From an uncultured Marinoscillum sp. (GTDB taxonomy: Bacteria; Bacteroidota; Bacteroidia; Cytophagales; MED-G16), in the NCBI GenBank assembly GCA_902633975.1, contig CACPHX010000011.1, positions 1 to 49,130 of the forward strand: a stretch of DNA of 49,130 nucleotides. Reading direction: 5' to 3'. Below the pieces are notes generated by a model. That model ran no database searches. It was given only the letters and a program-made list of their open reading frames with translations, and had not been told where the DNA came from. The stretch's first letter is position 1; each line of letters opens with the position of its first letter. Shown piece after piece: positions 26,511 through 36,440 of the stretch. The translations under genes were made by a program, and so were the position numbers.

Positions 26511-28735
26511 ATATTTATCCAATAATTTAATTTCAGAGCAAGTGACCTATTCTTGAGGTCAAAAAGGTTTGATCCTTTTGCAAAATAATTGTCAGTATAT
26601 ACTAGGTAAACATCAGAAAGAGGTTTAAAGTTCCATTGAAATCTAGTATTAAAATTAATATTATCAATCTGCTTGTTATACTGAAAATATGATGTTAAAA
26701 AAAGTTTTGTATTAAAACTAACCTCAATTTTAGAGCTATATGATGTTAGATTTACTGATGAGTAAGGAAGATCAATTTTATTATTTTCAACAGATAGATT
26801 AATGTTAACGTAAGGAACAAATTTATGATTTAGACTTAAATCATATGAAAATATATTTCCACTAAAAAATTCTCCAATCTTGGAATTAAATCTTACAAAA
26901 AACCTTCTTTTATAGTCGCTTATATAATCAAAACTTATTGTATTGTAACTGTATTTTGAAAGTGCTGGTAGATATTCAACTCCAGTACCTGTAGGGTCAA
27001 AATTATTAAGAAGTAATGTAAAATCTCTTTGAAACTTTAAGTTAAATCTTGATGAATTTATCATATTAAGAGTATACTCTAACTCAAATTTTCTATCTGT
27101 GTCTTTATACTGTGGATGATTATAAAATTCATAATCTATATCAGGTCCGTGACTATTTACTTTACCAGTTTTTGGATAAAAAAGATATCTAAATGAAGGG
27201 CTATAAAATAAAACGTTTTTTCTTCTTATAAAACCAACCTCTGGGTTATAATTTTCTCCAACCTTACTAAAATAGTTGGTTATTCTAATTTTAGAATCTT
27301 GGTAAACTGCATTTCCTCCTAATGCAAATGAGTTTTTGGTATTGTTGTTATCAAAAGAATTATTAAAATATAGATCTGATGAAAATTTCGTATCCTTGCT
27401 AAGCAACTTTAATTCAATACCAGCAACTCTATTATACGATTGATTAATCTGGTTTAATTCTTTATCTGTAGGTTGTTTATTTACCAAAAAAGATGATATT
27501 CTAGAATTTGAAAGTATTCTCCTCTCAACAATGGCCATACCATAGTTAGTACTTGGTATGCCAACCGAACTTAGTTTAGAAGACTGCATATTCAATAAAC
27601 CAATTCTATAATTATCTCCTATTTTACCACTAAGTTTTGTCCCAAAAATTATAGGATTTTGCTTATACTGATTCGTAATAGAATCATAGGCGATACCAAT
27701 TCTTCTAGAAAAAAAAGGCTTGATTCTATAATCTCCAACATCGGAAAATAAATCTGAGTTTTCGATAAAGAATTCTCTTTTTTCAGGATACATAAGTTCA
27801 AATCTTGTAAGATTTGTTCTTTGCTGATCAACCTCAACTTGAGAGAAGTCAGGATTTATAGTAATATCTAAATTCAAAGTAGAGGACAACCCTATTTTCA
27901 TGTCTAAACCTATATCAGGATTAAAGTTTTTACTTTCATTAGTTATATAATCTTTATAACCAGATCCAGATAGGTAAGGTATTAGTATAATATTTTTTCC
28001 GGGCTTTGTTAGTTTAGTGTCAAATATTAATTCACCTGCTAACGATAAATTATAATCATTATATCCCCTTGGTATTGCAGTCCAATTTGACTGCTCATTA
28101 GACTTTAAATTATGACGCCAAACATTAAAGCCCCATTTCTGATTTTCTTTACTATATCTTATAGACCTAAGTGGTATTGATATTTCGGTAATCCAAAAAT
28201 CTTTGTATTTTTTCACGTAAGAAAGCCATTTGGTATTCCATGACCTATTAAACCAGCCCAAAGAACTACCTCCACCAAGTCCCCAAGTACTTGTCCCACC
28301 TTCCGATATAACAGCTTCCCTTTGTACATTATATGGTGTCACACCGAAATTATATGCGTTTTTCTGATCATAAAATGTATCGAAAGTGAAGGTTACAGAT
28401 TCATTAGTTAACCCATCAAAGTCTCGCCTTAGTGACTTAACTATATATTTTTCTGGTACTGAATCGTACATTACTGCAGATATAAAAAGATGAGTATCAG
28501 TATAAGCTAATCTAACCTCTGTCAGTTTTTCTGCAATTATAGAATCGTTAGGAAACTGCTGAAAAAAGTTATCAACGAGGTTAGCATTTTTCCAAAATTG
28601 TTCATCCAAATTCCCATCTAAGATAATATCTTGATCAGTCTTAAAAACAGTAATATTTTTAAGGTTTTTACCGTAGGATAAAGAAAAGAAAAAATTGAAA
28701 CTTAAAATTAAAAAAATATGAGTCCACTTAATCAT
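26507..28735 (-). CDS. CBM9-like/DUF5916 outer-membrane protein (copy A)
   Basis: 742 residues with a signal peptide, then an N-terminal CBM9-like domain (about 30-220: DGNLDEQFW, VRLAYTDTHLFISAVMYD, TEISIPLRSIRYSKENQKWGFN), then a long beta-rich DUF5916 region ending in aromatic, alternating strands that look like an outer-membrane barrel (LALKLNYWINI). The motif PEKREFFIENSDLFS, typical of the family, is present. Function is not established; the CBM9-like module suggests glycan contact at the cell surface. The next gene upstream is a close paralogue. The 3' end shares its stop palindrome with the MFS gene. Confidence 0.88.
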   Translation of the reverse strand: MIKWTHIFLILSFNFFFSLSYGKNLKNITVFKTDQDIILDGNLDEQFWKNANLVDNFFQQFPNDSIIAEKLTEVRLAYTDTHLFISAVMYDSVPEKYIVKSLRRDFDGLTNESVTFTFDTFYDQKNAYNFGVTPYNVQREAVISEGGTSTWGLGGGSSLGWFNRSWNTKWLSYVKKYKDFWITEISIPLRSIRYSKENQKWGFNVWRHNLKSNEQSNWTAIPRGYNDYNLSLAGELIFDTKLTKPGKNIILIPYLSGSGYKDYITNESKNFNPDIGLDMKIGLSSTLNLDITINPDFSQVEVDQQRTNLTRFELMYPEKREFFIENSDLFSDVGDYRIKPFFSRRIGIAYDSITNQYKQNPIIFGTKLSGKIGDNYRIGLLNMQSSKLSSVGIPSTNYGMAIVERRILSNSRISSFLVNKQPTDKELNQINQSYNRVAGIELKLLSKDTKFSSDLYFNNSFDNNNTKNSFALGGNAVYQDSKIRITNYFSKVGENYNPEVGFIRRKNVLFYSPSFRYLFYPKTGKVNSHGPDIDYEFYNHPQYKDTDRKFELEYTLNMINSSRFNLKFQRDFTLLLNNFDPTGTGVEYLPALSKYSYNTISFDYISDYKRRFFVRFNSKIGEFFSGNIFSYDLSLNHKFVPYVNINLSVENNKIDLPYSSVNLTSYSSKIEVSFNTKLFLTSYFQYNKQIDNINFNTRFQWNFKPLSDVYLVYTDNYFAKGSNLFDLKNRSLALKLNYWINI

Positions 28736-28803
28736 TTAGTTAGTAACGTAATTTATTCAAAGTAGTTAAAAATCTCTTGGATCTACTATCGATAATAAAT
28801 TAA

Positions 28804-31023
28804 TTAAAGATTAATCCAATAATTTAATTTCAAAGCAATTGATCTATTTTTTATGTCAAAAAGATTATTTCCTTTTGCAAAATAATTATCAGTGTAAACT
28901 AAATAAATATCTGACAAAGGCTTGAAATTCCACTGAAATCTGGTGTTAAGGTTAATATTATCTATTTGACGGTTGTACTGGAAAAAAGTAGTTAAAAATA
29001 ATTTTGTATTTAAACTAACTTCAACTTTAGAGGTATAGGAGTCTAAATTAGAACTAGCATAAGGTAATTGTATTTTATTGTTATTATATGAAAAATCAAT
29101 ATTAACAAAGGGCACAATTCTATAATTAAATGACAAGCCGTATGTATAAATATCTCCATTAAAAAATCCCCCAACTTTAGAGTTTACTCTAAATGAAAAT
29201 AATCTTTGAGTACTGCTGTTATAAGATACAGAGATGGTATTATATTTATATTGGGAATTAACTGGTAAATATTCAATACCCGTCCTAGTAGGATCAAATT
29301 CATCTAAAAGCAAAGTGAACTGTCTCTCAAATTCAAAACTGAATCTAGATGAGTTATTTAAGGATATTGAATATCGTAATTCGAGCTTTCGGTCTGTGTC
29401 ATTATATGTGGGGTGATTATAAAATTCATAATCAATTTCTGGACCATGATTATTTACTAAACCACTTGTTGGATAGAATAAATATCTAAAAGATGGACTA
29501 TAAAAAAAAACATTTTTTCTTCTTATAAAACCTACTTCCGGATTATAATTCTCACCAACTTTACTGAAATAATTTGTTATCCTTATATTAGAATTTGTAT
29601 AGACTGCATTTCCACCCCAAGAATATGTATTTTTGGTTTTCAGATTATCAAAAGTATTATTTATATACAGATCAGAAGAAAAATTAGTATTTGTACTTAA
29701 CAATTTTAATTCTAATCCAGCAACTCTATTAAAAGATTGGGATAAAAATTTATTTTCATTATTTAATGGCTGTTTGTTTATCAAAAATGTTGATATTCTG
29801 GAGTTGGAAAGTATTCTTCTTTCTACTACTGCCATTCCATAATTAATTGACGGTTGACTTATCGATGACATTTTTTGTGTTTGCATATTTAAAAGTCCTA
29901 TCCTATAATTTTCTCCAAGTTTACCACTTAATTTAGCACCAAATATTATAGGATTTTCAATGTACCTACTTTCGACTGAATCATAACTTAGTCCTATCCT
30001 TCTAGAGAAAAAAGGTTTATTTCTATAATCTCCTAAGTCTGAAAACAAATCTGAATTTTCAATAAAAAACTCCCTTTTTTCTGGATACAGTAGCTCGAAT
30101 CTTGTCAGATTCGTTCTCTGTTCATCTACCTCAACCTGAGAGAAGTCAGGATTAATCGTTACATCTAAATTTAATGAAGAGGATAGGCCCACTTTCAGAT
30201 CCAAACCTAAATCAGGTTGAAATTTTTTGCTATCATTATTTATCTTGTCATCAAATCCACTTCCTGAAATATAAGGTATCAGAGTAATATTTTTACCAGG
30301 CTTAGGTAAGTCGGAATCAAACTCAATCTTACCGGCATAGGATAAATTATATGAATTATAACCTTTAGGTATAGCTGTCCAATTTGATCTCTCATTAATT
30401 TTAGTATTGTTTCTCCATACATTAAATCCCCAAACCCTACTATCCTTACTATACCTGATAGATTTAAATGGTATTGATATTTCAACTATCCAAAAATCCT
30501 TATACTTCTCAACAACTGATTGCCAGGTTGTATTCCATGACATATTAAACCAACTACCCATCCAACTACTACTTCTTCCACCAGAAAAAGAACTTGTACC
30601 TCCTTGTGATATTAAACCCTCCCTTTGAGAATTGTATGGTGTAACTCCAAAGTTTATAGCATTTTTTTGATCATTATAAGTGTCGAAAGTAAAAGATATT
30701 GCTTCATTTTCTGGACCAAAAAAATCTCGTTTAAGTGTATTAACTATATACCTCTCAGGAACGGAGTCATAAAGCTTAGCCGAGACGAATATTTTTTGAG
30801 ATGAAAAAGCAATTCGAACTTCAGATATCATTTCTGAATAAATTGAATCATCAGGAAACTGTTGAAAAAAATCATTAATCACTTCAGCCTGAACCCAAAA
30901 AGATTCATCTAACTTACCATCAAGTTTAATGTTTTCTTGTGTTTTATATATTATAACTTTCTTTTCGGATTTAGCATAAAGAGGAATCAGCAGAAATATA
31001 AAAAAGCACTTTAATAAATTCAT
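28804..31023 (-). CDS. CBM9-like/DUF5916 outer-membrane protein (copy B)
   Basis: 739 residues, collinear with copy A over the whole length: signal peptide, CBM9-like N-terminal domain (DGKLDESFW, VRIAFSSQKIFVSAKLYD), the PEKREFFIENSDLFS block and a barrel-like C-terminus. The two share long identical stretches, for example most of the last 70 residues, while the middle (around residues 540-640) is much more divergent. This is a tandem duplication with functional divergence rather than a recent copy. A 68-base gap separates them. The order on the minus strand is secDF, copy B, copy A, each with its own spacer, so separate promoters are possible. Substrate and partner are unknown. Confidence 0.88.
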   Translation of the reverse strand: MNLLKCFFIFLLIPLYAKSEKKVIIYKTQENIKLDGKLDESFWVQAEVINDFFQQFPDDSIYSEMISEVRIAFSSQKIFVSAKLYDSVPERYIVNTLKRDFFGPENEAISFTFDTYNDQKNAINFGVTPYNSQREGLISQGGTSSFSGGRSSSWMGSWFNMSWNTTWQSVVEKYKDFWIVEISIPFKSIRYSKDSRVWGFNVWRNNTKINERSNWTAIPKGYNSYNLSYAGKIEFDSDLPKPGKNITLIPYISGSGFDDKINNDSKKFQPDLGLDLKVGLSSSLNLDVTINPDFSQVEVDEQRTNLTRFELLYPEKREFFIENSDLFSDLGDYRNKPFFSRRIGLSYDSVESRYIENPIIFGAKLSGKLGENYRIGLLNMQTQKMSSISQPSINYGMAVVERRILSNSRISTFLINKQPLNNENKFLSQSFNRVAGLELKLLSTNTNFSSDLYINNTFDNLKTKNTYSWGGNAVYTNSNIRITNYFSKVGENYNPEVGFIRRKNVFFYSPSFRYLFYPTSGLVNNHGPEIDYEFYNHPTYNDTDRKLELRYSISLNNSSRFSFEFERQFTLLLDEFDPTRTGIEYLPVNSQYKYNTISVSYNSSTQRLFSFRVNSKVGGFFNGDIYTYGLSFNYRIVPFVNIDFSYNNNKIQLPYASSNLDSYTSKVEVSLNTKLFLTTFFQYNRQIDNINLNTRFQWNFKPLSDIYLVYTDNYFAKGNNLFDIKNRSIALKLNYWINL

Positions 31024-31074
31024 TTTATAAATGGTTTAAAGTGTAGATAATCATGGAAAATAATTTCCAATTAA

Positions 31075-34056
31075 TTACCTTTTTATTAAATCGACAAAAA
31101 CAGGTGTCGCAACAAAAATGGATGAATATGTTCCAACTATAATTCCAATTAACAAAGCAAATGAAAAACCACTAAGGGAAGGTCCACCAAACAAAAATAA
31201 TACTAATACCACAACAAATGTAGTTAATGAGGTTATCAGAGTTCTGCTAATTGTTTTATTTATAGATTCGTTAACGACTGGAATAACATCACTTCCAGCT
31301 TTTATTCCTAAGTTTTCTCTTACTCTATCAAAAACAACAACCGTATCATTAATGGAATATCCAATTATTGTTAGAAGAGCAGCAATAAAAACCTGATCAA
31401 CTTCATATGATAAGCCAAATAAATTGGCAATTGAAAATGCTGATAAGACAAATAATGTATCGTGGAAGAGGGCTACAACAGCACCAGTTGAAAATTGCCA
31501 TTTTCTAAATCTTAAAAGTATATATAGGAATATTGCAATTAACGCTAAAATTCCAGAATAAAGCGATGAATTTTGAATATCATCTGCTATAGTTGCCCCT
31601 ACTTTAGATGAACTAGATATTGTAAAGTTTTTTTCATCAACCATTGTATCATCCTTAGTAAATTTTAGATTGGTTATGGAAGACAAACCTTGTATGAGTG
31701 ATTCTCTTACAATAATGTCTGCATCATCACTGTCATCATCAATAAGATAAGATGTTGTAATTTTAAGAACGTTATCCGACCCGAAAGTTTTCACTTCAAC
31801 TCCCTCATTTTGAAACGATTCTTGTAAACCAGTTTCAATAGCTGTAGGATCTTGCATAATATCGAATGTAACAACATAAGATCTTCCACCTTTAAAATCT
31901 ACCCCAAGAGTTAGGCCAGATAAAATAAAAGATATTAAACCAAGACCCAAAAATGCTGATGAAAAATAGTAAGCTATCTTTCGTCTGCTAAGGAAATTGA
32001 GGTTTACTTTCGATAGAAAATTTTGTGTAAAAGGAAATGAGAACCTTAATAAACTTTTATCACCTTTTCTACTAAAATATTCAACAATAACTCTCGTTAT
32101 AAAAACTGCCGAAAAGAATGAGCATATAATTCCAATAATTAAAGTAACAGCAAATCCTTTTACAGGTCCTTGTCCAAGATTATATAATATTAAACCAACT
32201 AAGAAAGTTGTAAAATTGGCATCAATAATAGACGTATATGCCTTGCTGTAACCGTTTGATATGGCTTGCTTTAAATTTGCACCGTTTCTAATCTCCTCTT
32301 TAATTCGTTCAAAAATTAGAACATTTGCATCAATAGACATACCAATTGTTAAAACTATTCCTGCAATTCCCGGCAAAGTTAACGAAGCAGAAAGCTGTGC
32401 TAAAATTCCAAGTATAAAAAATATATTGAAAAATAGAGCTAAGTTTGCTACTATACCTCCACCCGAGTAGTAAAATATCATAAACACAAGAACTATGATT
32501 AAACCTGAAACAATAGATCTTATACCTTGTGACTGAGCAACTTTCCCAAGAGTAGGGCCTATAACAACATCTTCAACAATTGTTGTTGGAGCAGGTAAAG
32601 TTCCGGCCTTAAGAATATTAGCTAAATCTTGTGCTTCTTCTAATGTAAAATTACCAGTTATTTGAGAATTTCCATTAGGGATTTCATTTTGGACAAATGG
32701 AGCTGAATAAACAAAATCGTCTAAAACTATCGCAACTCTTCTTCCAATATTTTGAGATGTTAACTTTCTCCATTCTTTAGCACCATTAGAATTCATCTGC
32801 ATTGAAATGGAAGGCCTTGCACTTTGATCCAAGTCTTGTCTTGCATCAGTTATAACCTCTCCTGTCAATGGTGCATTTCCACCTCTTGATGTTCTTATAA
32901 TAAATAATTCAATAACTTCACCATCAATATTATTAACTTGACCATTTGCATCAGTCGTGCTGGTAATCGATTTGACAGACCATAAAAACTTAATATTGCT
33001 AGGTATTAACTTTTTAACATTTTCGTTATTAATTATTGTATTTATTTGAAGCGTATCCTCTATATTATAAAATAAACCACCTAGATCAGTTCTTAAGTTT
33101 CCAAGAAGAGGAGAAGAATTATTTGTTATATCTTGAGATAATGTATCTTCAATTTCATTGTTGGATAATTGTTGTTCGTCTGAATTTTCAGTAAACAACT
33201 CCTCAAGATCACTTTCTTCTCTAGAAATATCTGAAATATTATCATCACTTTGGGTTCCCAAAATATTTTTTGAGGCTACAAACTGATCAATAATTTGTAA
33301 AGTCTGAAAAATTTCTGTTTCACTTAACTCAGCAACCTCCCAAAACTCAAGCTTTGCAACACCTTGTAATAGTTTCCTTACTCTTTCAGGATTATCAACA
33401 CCTGGCAGTTCAATTTGAATCCTACCTGTACCTTGTAGCCTCTGGATATTTGGTTGAGATGTTCCAAACCTATCTATTCTTGTTCTTAGAATGTTAAAAG
33501 ATCTATCAATTGCGCTTTCAATTTCACCATTTATAATATCCAAAATTTCGTTATCAGAGGAATCAAAACCAATCCTTCCTCTATTAGAAACTGTAGCAAA
33601 TATTTCTGCTAGATTTTTATTGGGAGCAATTGATTTAAACTCGCTGTAAAATTGTGAAATAAAGTCAATCTGGGTGCCTCTAACGATTTCACGCGCATTA
33701 TTTATAGCGAGTAAAAAGTCAGGATCTTTGCTATCAGAAGATAAGCCCTTTAAAATATCTATTGGTGACACCTCTAAAGTTACATGCATACCTCCCTGTA
33801 AATCTAAACCTAAATTCAATTCTGATTCCTTAACTTCCTTATATGTAAAGTCCGAAACTAAACTGTAGACTGGTTTGTTCCATATAGAATCCAAATACTT
33901 TTGTTTTTTATTAAAATCAATATTTCCATCAGAGTCTCTTGAAAGTTCTGTAGCTTCATTTTGAATTCTCTGAGAAACAAATGTGAATTGTAAATAGTAT
34001 ATCGAAAGAAATGATATGATGAATGTTAAAAAGTAAATTAAACCTTTATTGTTCAT
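31075..34056 (-). CDS. secDF: Protein translocase subunit SecDF (fused)
   Basis: SecDF uses the proton or sodium gradient to help pull proteins through SecYEG on the periplasmic side. The 993 residues hold SecD first (LGLDLQGG at 82-89; GSQITGNFTLEEAQDLANILKAG-type P1 region; GIAGIVLTIGMSIDANVLIF in helix 4) and SecF second (GVDFKGGRSY near 715; SINDTVVVFDRVREN). The natural fusion is usual in Bacteroidota. A low-complexity acidic insertion, rich in Ser, Asp, Glu and Asn (about residues 259-312), sits in the P1 domain. A -7 box lies 24 bases upstream of the ATG. It would serve export of the lipoproteins and surface proteins in this window. Confidence 0.97.
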   Translation of the reverse strand: MNNKGLIYFLTFIISFLSIYYLQFTFVSQRIQNEATELSRDSDGNIDFNKKQKYLDSIWNKPVYSLVSDFTYKEVKESELNLGLDLQGGMHVTLEVSPIDILKGLSSDSKDPDFLLAINNAREIVRGTQIDFISQFYSEFKSIAPNKNLAEIFATVSNRGRIGFDSSDNEILDIINGEIESAIDRSFNILRTRIDRFGTSQPNIQRLQGTGRIQIELPGVDNPERVRKLLQGVAKLEFWEVAELSETEIFQTLQIIDQFVASKNILGTQSDDNISDISREESDLEELFTENSDEQQLSNNEIEDTLSQDITNNSSPLLGNLRTDLGGLFYNIEDTLQINTIINNENVKKLIPSNIKFLWSVKSITSTTDANGQVNNIDGEVIELFIIRTSRGGNAPLTGEVITDARQDLDQSARPSISMQMNSNGAKEWRKLTSQNIGRRVAIVLDDFVYSAPFVQNEIPNGNSQITGNFTLEEAQDLANILKAGTLPAPTTIVEDVVIGPTLGKVAQSQGIRSIVSGLIIVLVFMIFYYSGGGIVANLALFFNIFFILGILAQLSASLTLPGIAGIVLTIGMSIDANVLIFERIKEEIRNGANLKQAISNGYSKAYTSIIDANFTTFLVGLILYNLGQGPVKGFAVTLIIGIICSFFSAVFITRVIVEYFSRKGDKSLLRFSFPFTQNFLSKVNLNFLSRRKIAYYFSSAFLGLGLISFILSGLTLGVDFKGGRSYVVTFDIMQDPTAIETGLQESFQNEGVEVKTFGSDNVLKITTSYLIDDDSDDADIIVRESLIQGLSSITNLKFTKDDTMVDEKNFTISSSSKVGATIADDIQNSSLYSGILALIAIFLYILLRFRKWQFSTGAVVALFHDTLFVLSAFSIANLFGLSYEVDQVFIAALLTIIGYSINDTVVVFDRVRENLGIKAGSDVIPVVNESINKTISRTLITSLTTFVVVLVLFLFGGPSLSGFSFALLIGIIVGTYSSIFVATPVFVDLIKR

Positions 34057-34079
34057 TATTTTTTAAAAAAATTGGTTGA

Positions 34080-34087
34080 CAAAAGTA
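34080..34087 (-). promoter_or_regulatory. TAnnTTTG -7 box for secDF
   Basis: The minus strand reads TACTTTTG, a full match to TAnnTTTG, 24 bases upstream of the secDF ATG at 34056. No -33 TTG is seen at the usual spacing. Confidence 0.5.
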
Positions 34088-34125
34088 TTGAATTAAATGG
34101 AAATTAACTAAGAGCCTAATAGATA

Positions 34126-34740
34126 TTATAATTTGAGAGAAAATTGCTTATTTATTAATTTGTAAACTTGATGTGCTGCATCTAAATTATCTAAATCATT
34201 ATTTATAATAAAATCTGATGTATTTTTTTGTGGTAATATATGATTTTCATACGATGGTAAAACGTGGTTCTTAAATTTATATTCTACATCCAACCTATCA
34301 TATCCTCTCTGCTCGCTATCTCTTTTTATTCTTCTTTTTAGCATAGTATCTACTGAAGCGTCAATGAAAATTTTATAGTCAATGTGACTACATATTTTTT
34401 TATTACTAAAAATGAATAATCCTTCTAAAATTATTATTGATTTTGGATGTGTTACTAATATTTTAGGTTTAATACTTGAGTTATTATAATTGTATTGAAT
34501 TCTTTTAATTTTTATACCATTTTTTAATGAAATAATATCATCAATCAATTCTCCATTTTTGAAGGATGTTGGCAAATCAAAATTATACTTACCTTTTTCA
34601 TCTTTTATCTGGTTCTGTCTTTTTTTATAATAATTATCTTGATTAATAAATGATAATTTTGATTTAGGAATTTTTTCTTTTAAGTATTTAACAATGTGAG
34701 ATTTACCAGATCCACTTCCTCCTGTGATACCAAAAATCAT
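34126..34740 (-). CDS. udk: Uridine kinase
   Basis: Phosphorylates uridine and cytidine in pyrimidine salvage. The P-loop GGSGSGKS lies at residues 7-14, followed by the family's QDNYYKK substrate segment, FDLPTSF (compare FDHPDAF), a conserved IILEGLFIF strand and RRIKRDSEQRG, the lid with the usual arginine pair. The length of 204 residues is normal. It is the last gene of the nrnA-FKBP-rdgB-udk operon and starts on the base next to the rdgB stop. Phosphoribulokinase-like relatives are the alternative, but the RRIKRDSEQRG lid and the size fit uridine kinase. Confidence 0.9.
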   Translation of the reverse strand: MIFGITGGSGSGKSHIVKYLKEKIPKSKLSFINQDNYYKKRQNQIKDEKGKYNFDLPTSFKNGELIDDIISLKNGIKIKRIQYNYNNSSIKPKILVTHPKSIIILEGLFIFSNKKICSHIDYKIFIDASVDTMLKRRIKRDSEQRGYDRLDVEYKFKNHVLPSYENHILPQKNTSDFIINNDLDNLDAAHQVYKLINKQFSLKL

Positions 34741-35319
34741 CTAATTAAGTTTATTTAAATAACTGACTAATTTTTTTATGGCAATTGATCTATGTGAAAT
34801 CTTATTTTTTTTGTCAATTGTCATTTCTGCAAAAGTTTTTGAGTAACCTTTTGGAATAAAGATTGGATCATACCCAAATCCTCTCTTACCAAATTTTTTA
34901 TGAGTAATAATTCCTTTGACTGATCCTTTAAAGTAGTTGATACTATTATTTATTATAAGACAGATACATGTCTCAAATGATGCATTTCTATTGGTTTTAT
35001 TTTCTAATTTTTTTAAGACTAGATTCATATTTTCTTCTGAGTCTGAATTAGAAGAAGCGTATCTTGCAGAATTTACCCCTGGTTCGCCACCTAAAGATTC
35101 AATAAATAAACCTGAATCATCCGAAAAGCAGTCAATCTTAAATTTATCATTAATAAATTTTGATTTTAAAAATGAATTACCTTCTAAAGTGTCTTCGGTT
35201 TCCGGTATAACTCCGTGAAAATTTAAATCAGCGTATGATATAATATTAAAGTTCTTAACAAGACTTTTAACCTCATTCAATTTGTTATAATTACCTGTAA
35301 CAAAACAGATATTATTCAT
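34741..35319 (-). CDS. rdgB: XTP/dITP diphosphatase (RdgB/HAM1 family)
   Basis: Hydrolyses non-canonical purine triphosphates (XTP, dITP, ITP) to keep them out of DNA and RNA. The signature segments are in order: VTGNYNKLNEV near the N-terminus, FSDDSGLFIESLGGEPGVNS with the metal-binding acidic pair, SARYAS, GFGYDPIFIP, and SHRSIAIKKL close to the C-terminus. The 192-residue length is normal. Its ATG overlaps the stop of the upstream FKBP-type gene by four bases (ATGA), and udk follows directly, so all three are translated from one message. Nothing in the motifs suggests loss of activity. Confidence 0.95.
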   Translation of the reverse strand: MNNICFVTGNYNKLNEVKSLVKNFNIISYADLNFHGVIPETEDTLEGNSFLKSKFINDKFKIDCFSDDSGLFIESLGGEPGVNSARYASSNSDSEENMNLVLKKLENKTNRNASFETCICLIINNSINYFKGSVKGIITHKKFGKRGFGYDPIFIPKGYSKTFAEMTIDKKNKISHRSIAIKKLVSYLNKLN

Positions 35320-35960
35320 TTTCGAATTCTAATAAGTTCAATATCAAATATTAATACTGCATTTTCAGGAATAACTGGATTATTATTATTACCTAATTCG
35401 CCATATGCATTACCAGATGGCATTAAAATTTTTACCTTTCCTTTCTCACTAATAACACTCAAAGATTTACCTAAAGATAATTTGAAGTCAGATAACTGTG
35501 CAAGATAACCGTGATCAGATACCACAGGAAAAAAGCTCCCATACCCGTTATAAGTATATACAAGTGGTGAATAATATTTTGTAGGATCATAATATCCTAT
35601 ATTTTCAGCTAATGATTGTTGATTTGTATCGAAAATAATTAAATCAATAGTATCGTTTGTAAAGAAAATAGAATCATTTGTGTAATATCCTGCTATATTA
35701 ATACTTAGTATATCATTTATTTCAGGATATAAAATGCTGTCTCCCTCTTCAATCACAGTATAAAAGACTCCACTACTTGTTGTATCGTATGATGTAATAT
35801 TGTTATTATCAAGGTAAGAATATATAATATTTTTATCAGTTTTTCTTTGTTCCATAGAATCAATTCTATTTTGTACTGGATCGTATACATCTACATACAC
35901 TTCATCAATATTACATGAGATAGCTAAAGACAGGATAAAGATTGTATATATGTATTTCAT
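35316..35960 (-). CDS. Divergent FKBP-type lipoprotein (third of three)
   Basis: A lipoprotein (MKYIYTIFILSLAISC, Cys16) of 214 residues. The C-terminal part keeps only the outline of an FKBP domain: LGKSLSVISEKGKVKILMPSG, NAYGELG and the last strand PENAVLIFDIELI. The usual FD, GWxxG and VHY catalytic residues are not seen. A long Tyr- and Asp-rich insertion, NIGYYDPTKYYSPLVYTYNG, replaces much of the middle. It therefore probably binds rather than isomerises, or works as a chaperone-like lipoprotein. GldI, the gliding-motility FKBP-like lipoprotein, is also degenerate, so this may be a relative; I cannot assign it. It follows the second FKBP gene with no gap. Confidence 0.75.
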   Translation of the reverse strand: MKYIYTIFILSLAISCNIDEVYVDVYDPVQNRIDSMEQRKTDKNIIYSYLDNNNITSYDTTSSGVFYTVIEEGDSILYPEINDILSINIAGYYTNDSIFFTNDTIDLIIFDTNQQSLAENIGYYDPTKYYSPLVYTYNGYGSFFPVVSDHGYLAQLSDFKLSLGKSLSVISEKGKVKILMPSGNAYGELGNNNNPVIPENAVLIFDIELIRIRK

Positions 35961-36440
35961 CTATTTAATATCGATTAAATCTATTCTAAAAATTAAAACA
36001 GAATTTTTAGGGATCGATCCACTTGATGATTGACCATAGCCCATTCCTGATGGTATAATTAATATTCCAGAACCTCCTTCATCAATTTTAGTTAGACCTA
36101 ATTCCCAACCCTCTATTACTTGACCCACTCCAAGCACAAACTCAAATGGTTGATCAGTGTTACTTCTATCAAACTCAGAACCATCTAGTAATTTACCAAT
36201 ATACTCAACAGATAAGGTGTCACCTAAATTAGGAAAAATAGAATTCCCATTACTTACAACCTTATAATAAAGTCCTTTCTCAGTACTTATAAATCCATCA
36301 AGATTATTTTCGCTTATGTACCCCTCTATTCTTTTAATATCCAAATCTAATTGCTCTTGTTTTGATCTATTAAATTCAATGTTATCATCAGAACAAGAAA
36401 TAATTATTAGGATTAGACTAAAAAAAATAAGTCTATTCAT
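35961..36440 (-). CDS. FKBP-type peptidyl-prolyl isomerase lipoprotein (second of three)
   Basis: A lipoprotein (MNRLIFFSLILIIISC, Cys16) of 159 residues with one complete FKBP domain at about residues 60-158. It keeps the SVEYIGKLLDGSEFDRS strand-loop, the FVLGVGQVIEGWELGL helix, the IPSGMGYG turn and the last strand NSVLIFRIDLI. The domain reads as active. It should sit in the periplasm and help fold envelope or exported proteins. In Flavobacteriia the gene beside nrnA is often the gliding lipoprotein gldI; which of these three corresponds to it cannot be decided here. Both junctions are gapless. Confidence 0.88.
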   Translation of the reverse strand: MNRLIFFSLILIIISCSDDNIEFNRSKQEQLDLDIKRIEGYISENNLDGFISTEKGLYYKVVSNGNSIFPNLGDTLSVEYIGKLLDGSEFDRSNTDQPFEFVLGVGQVIEGWELGLTKIDEGGSGILIIPSGMGYGQSSSGSIPKNSVLIFRIDLIDIK

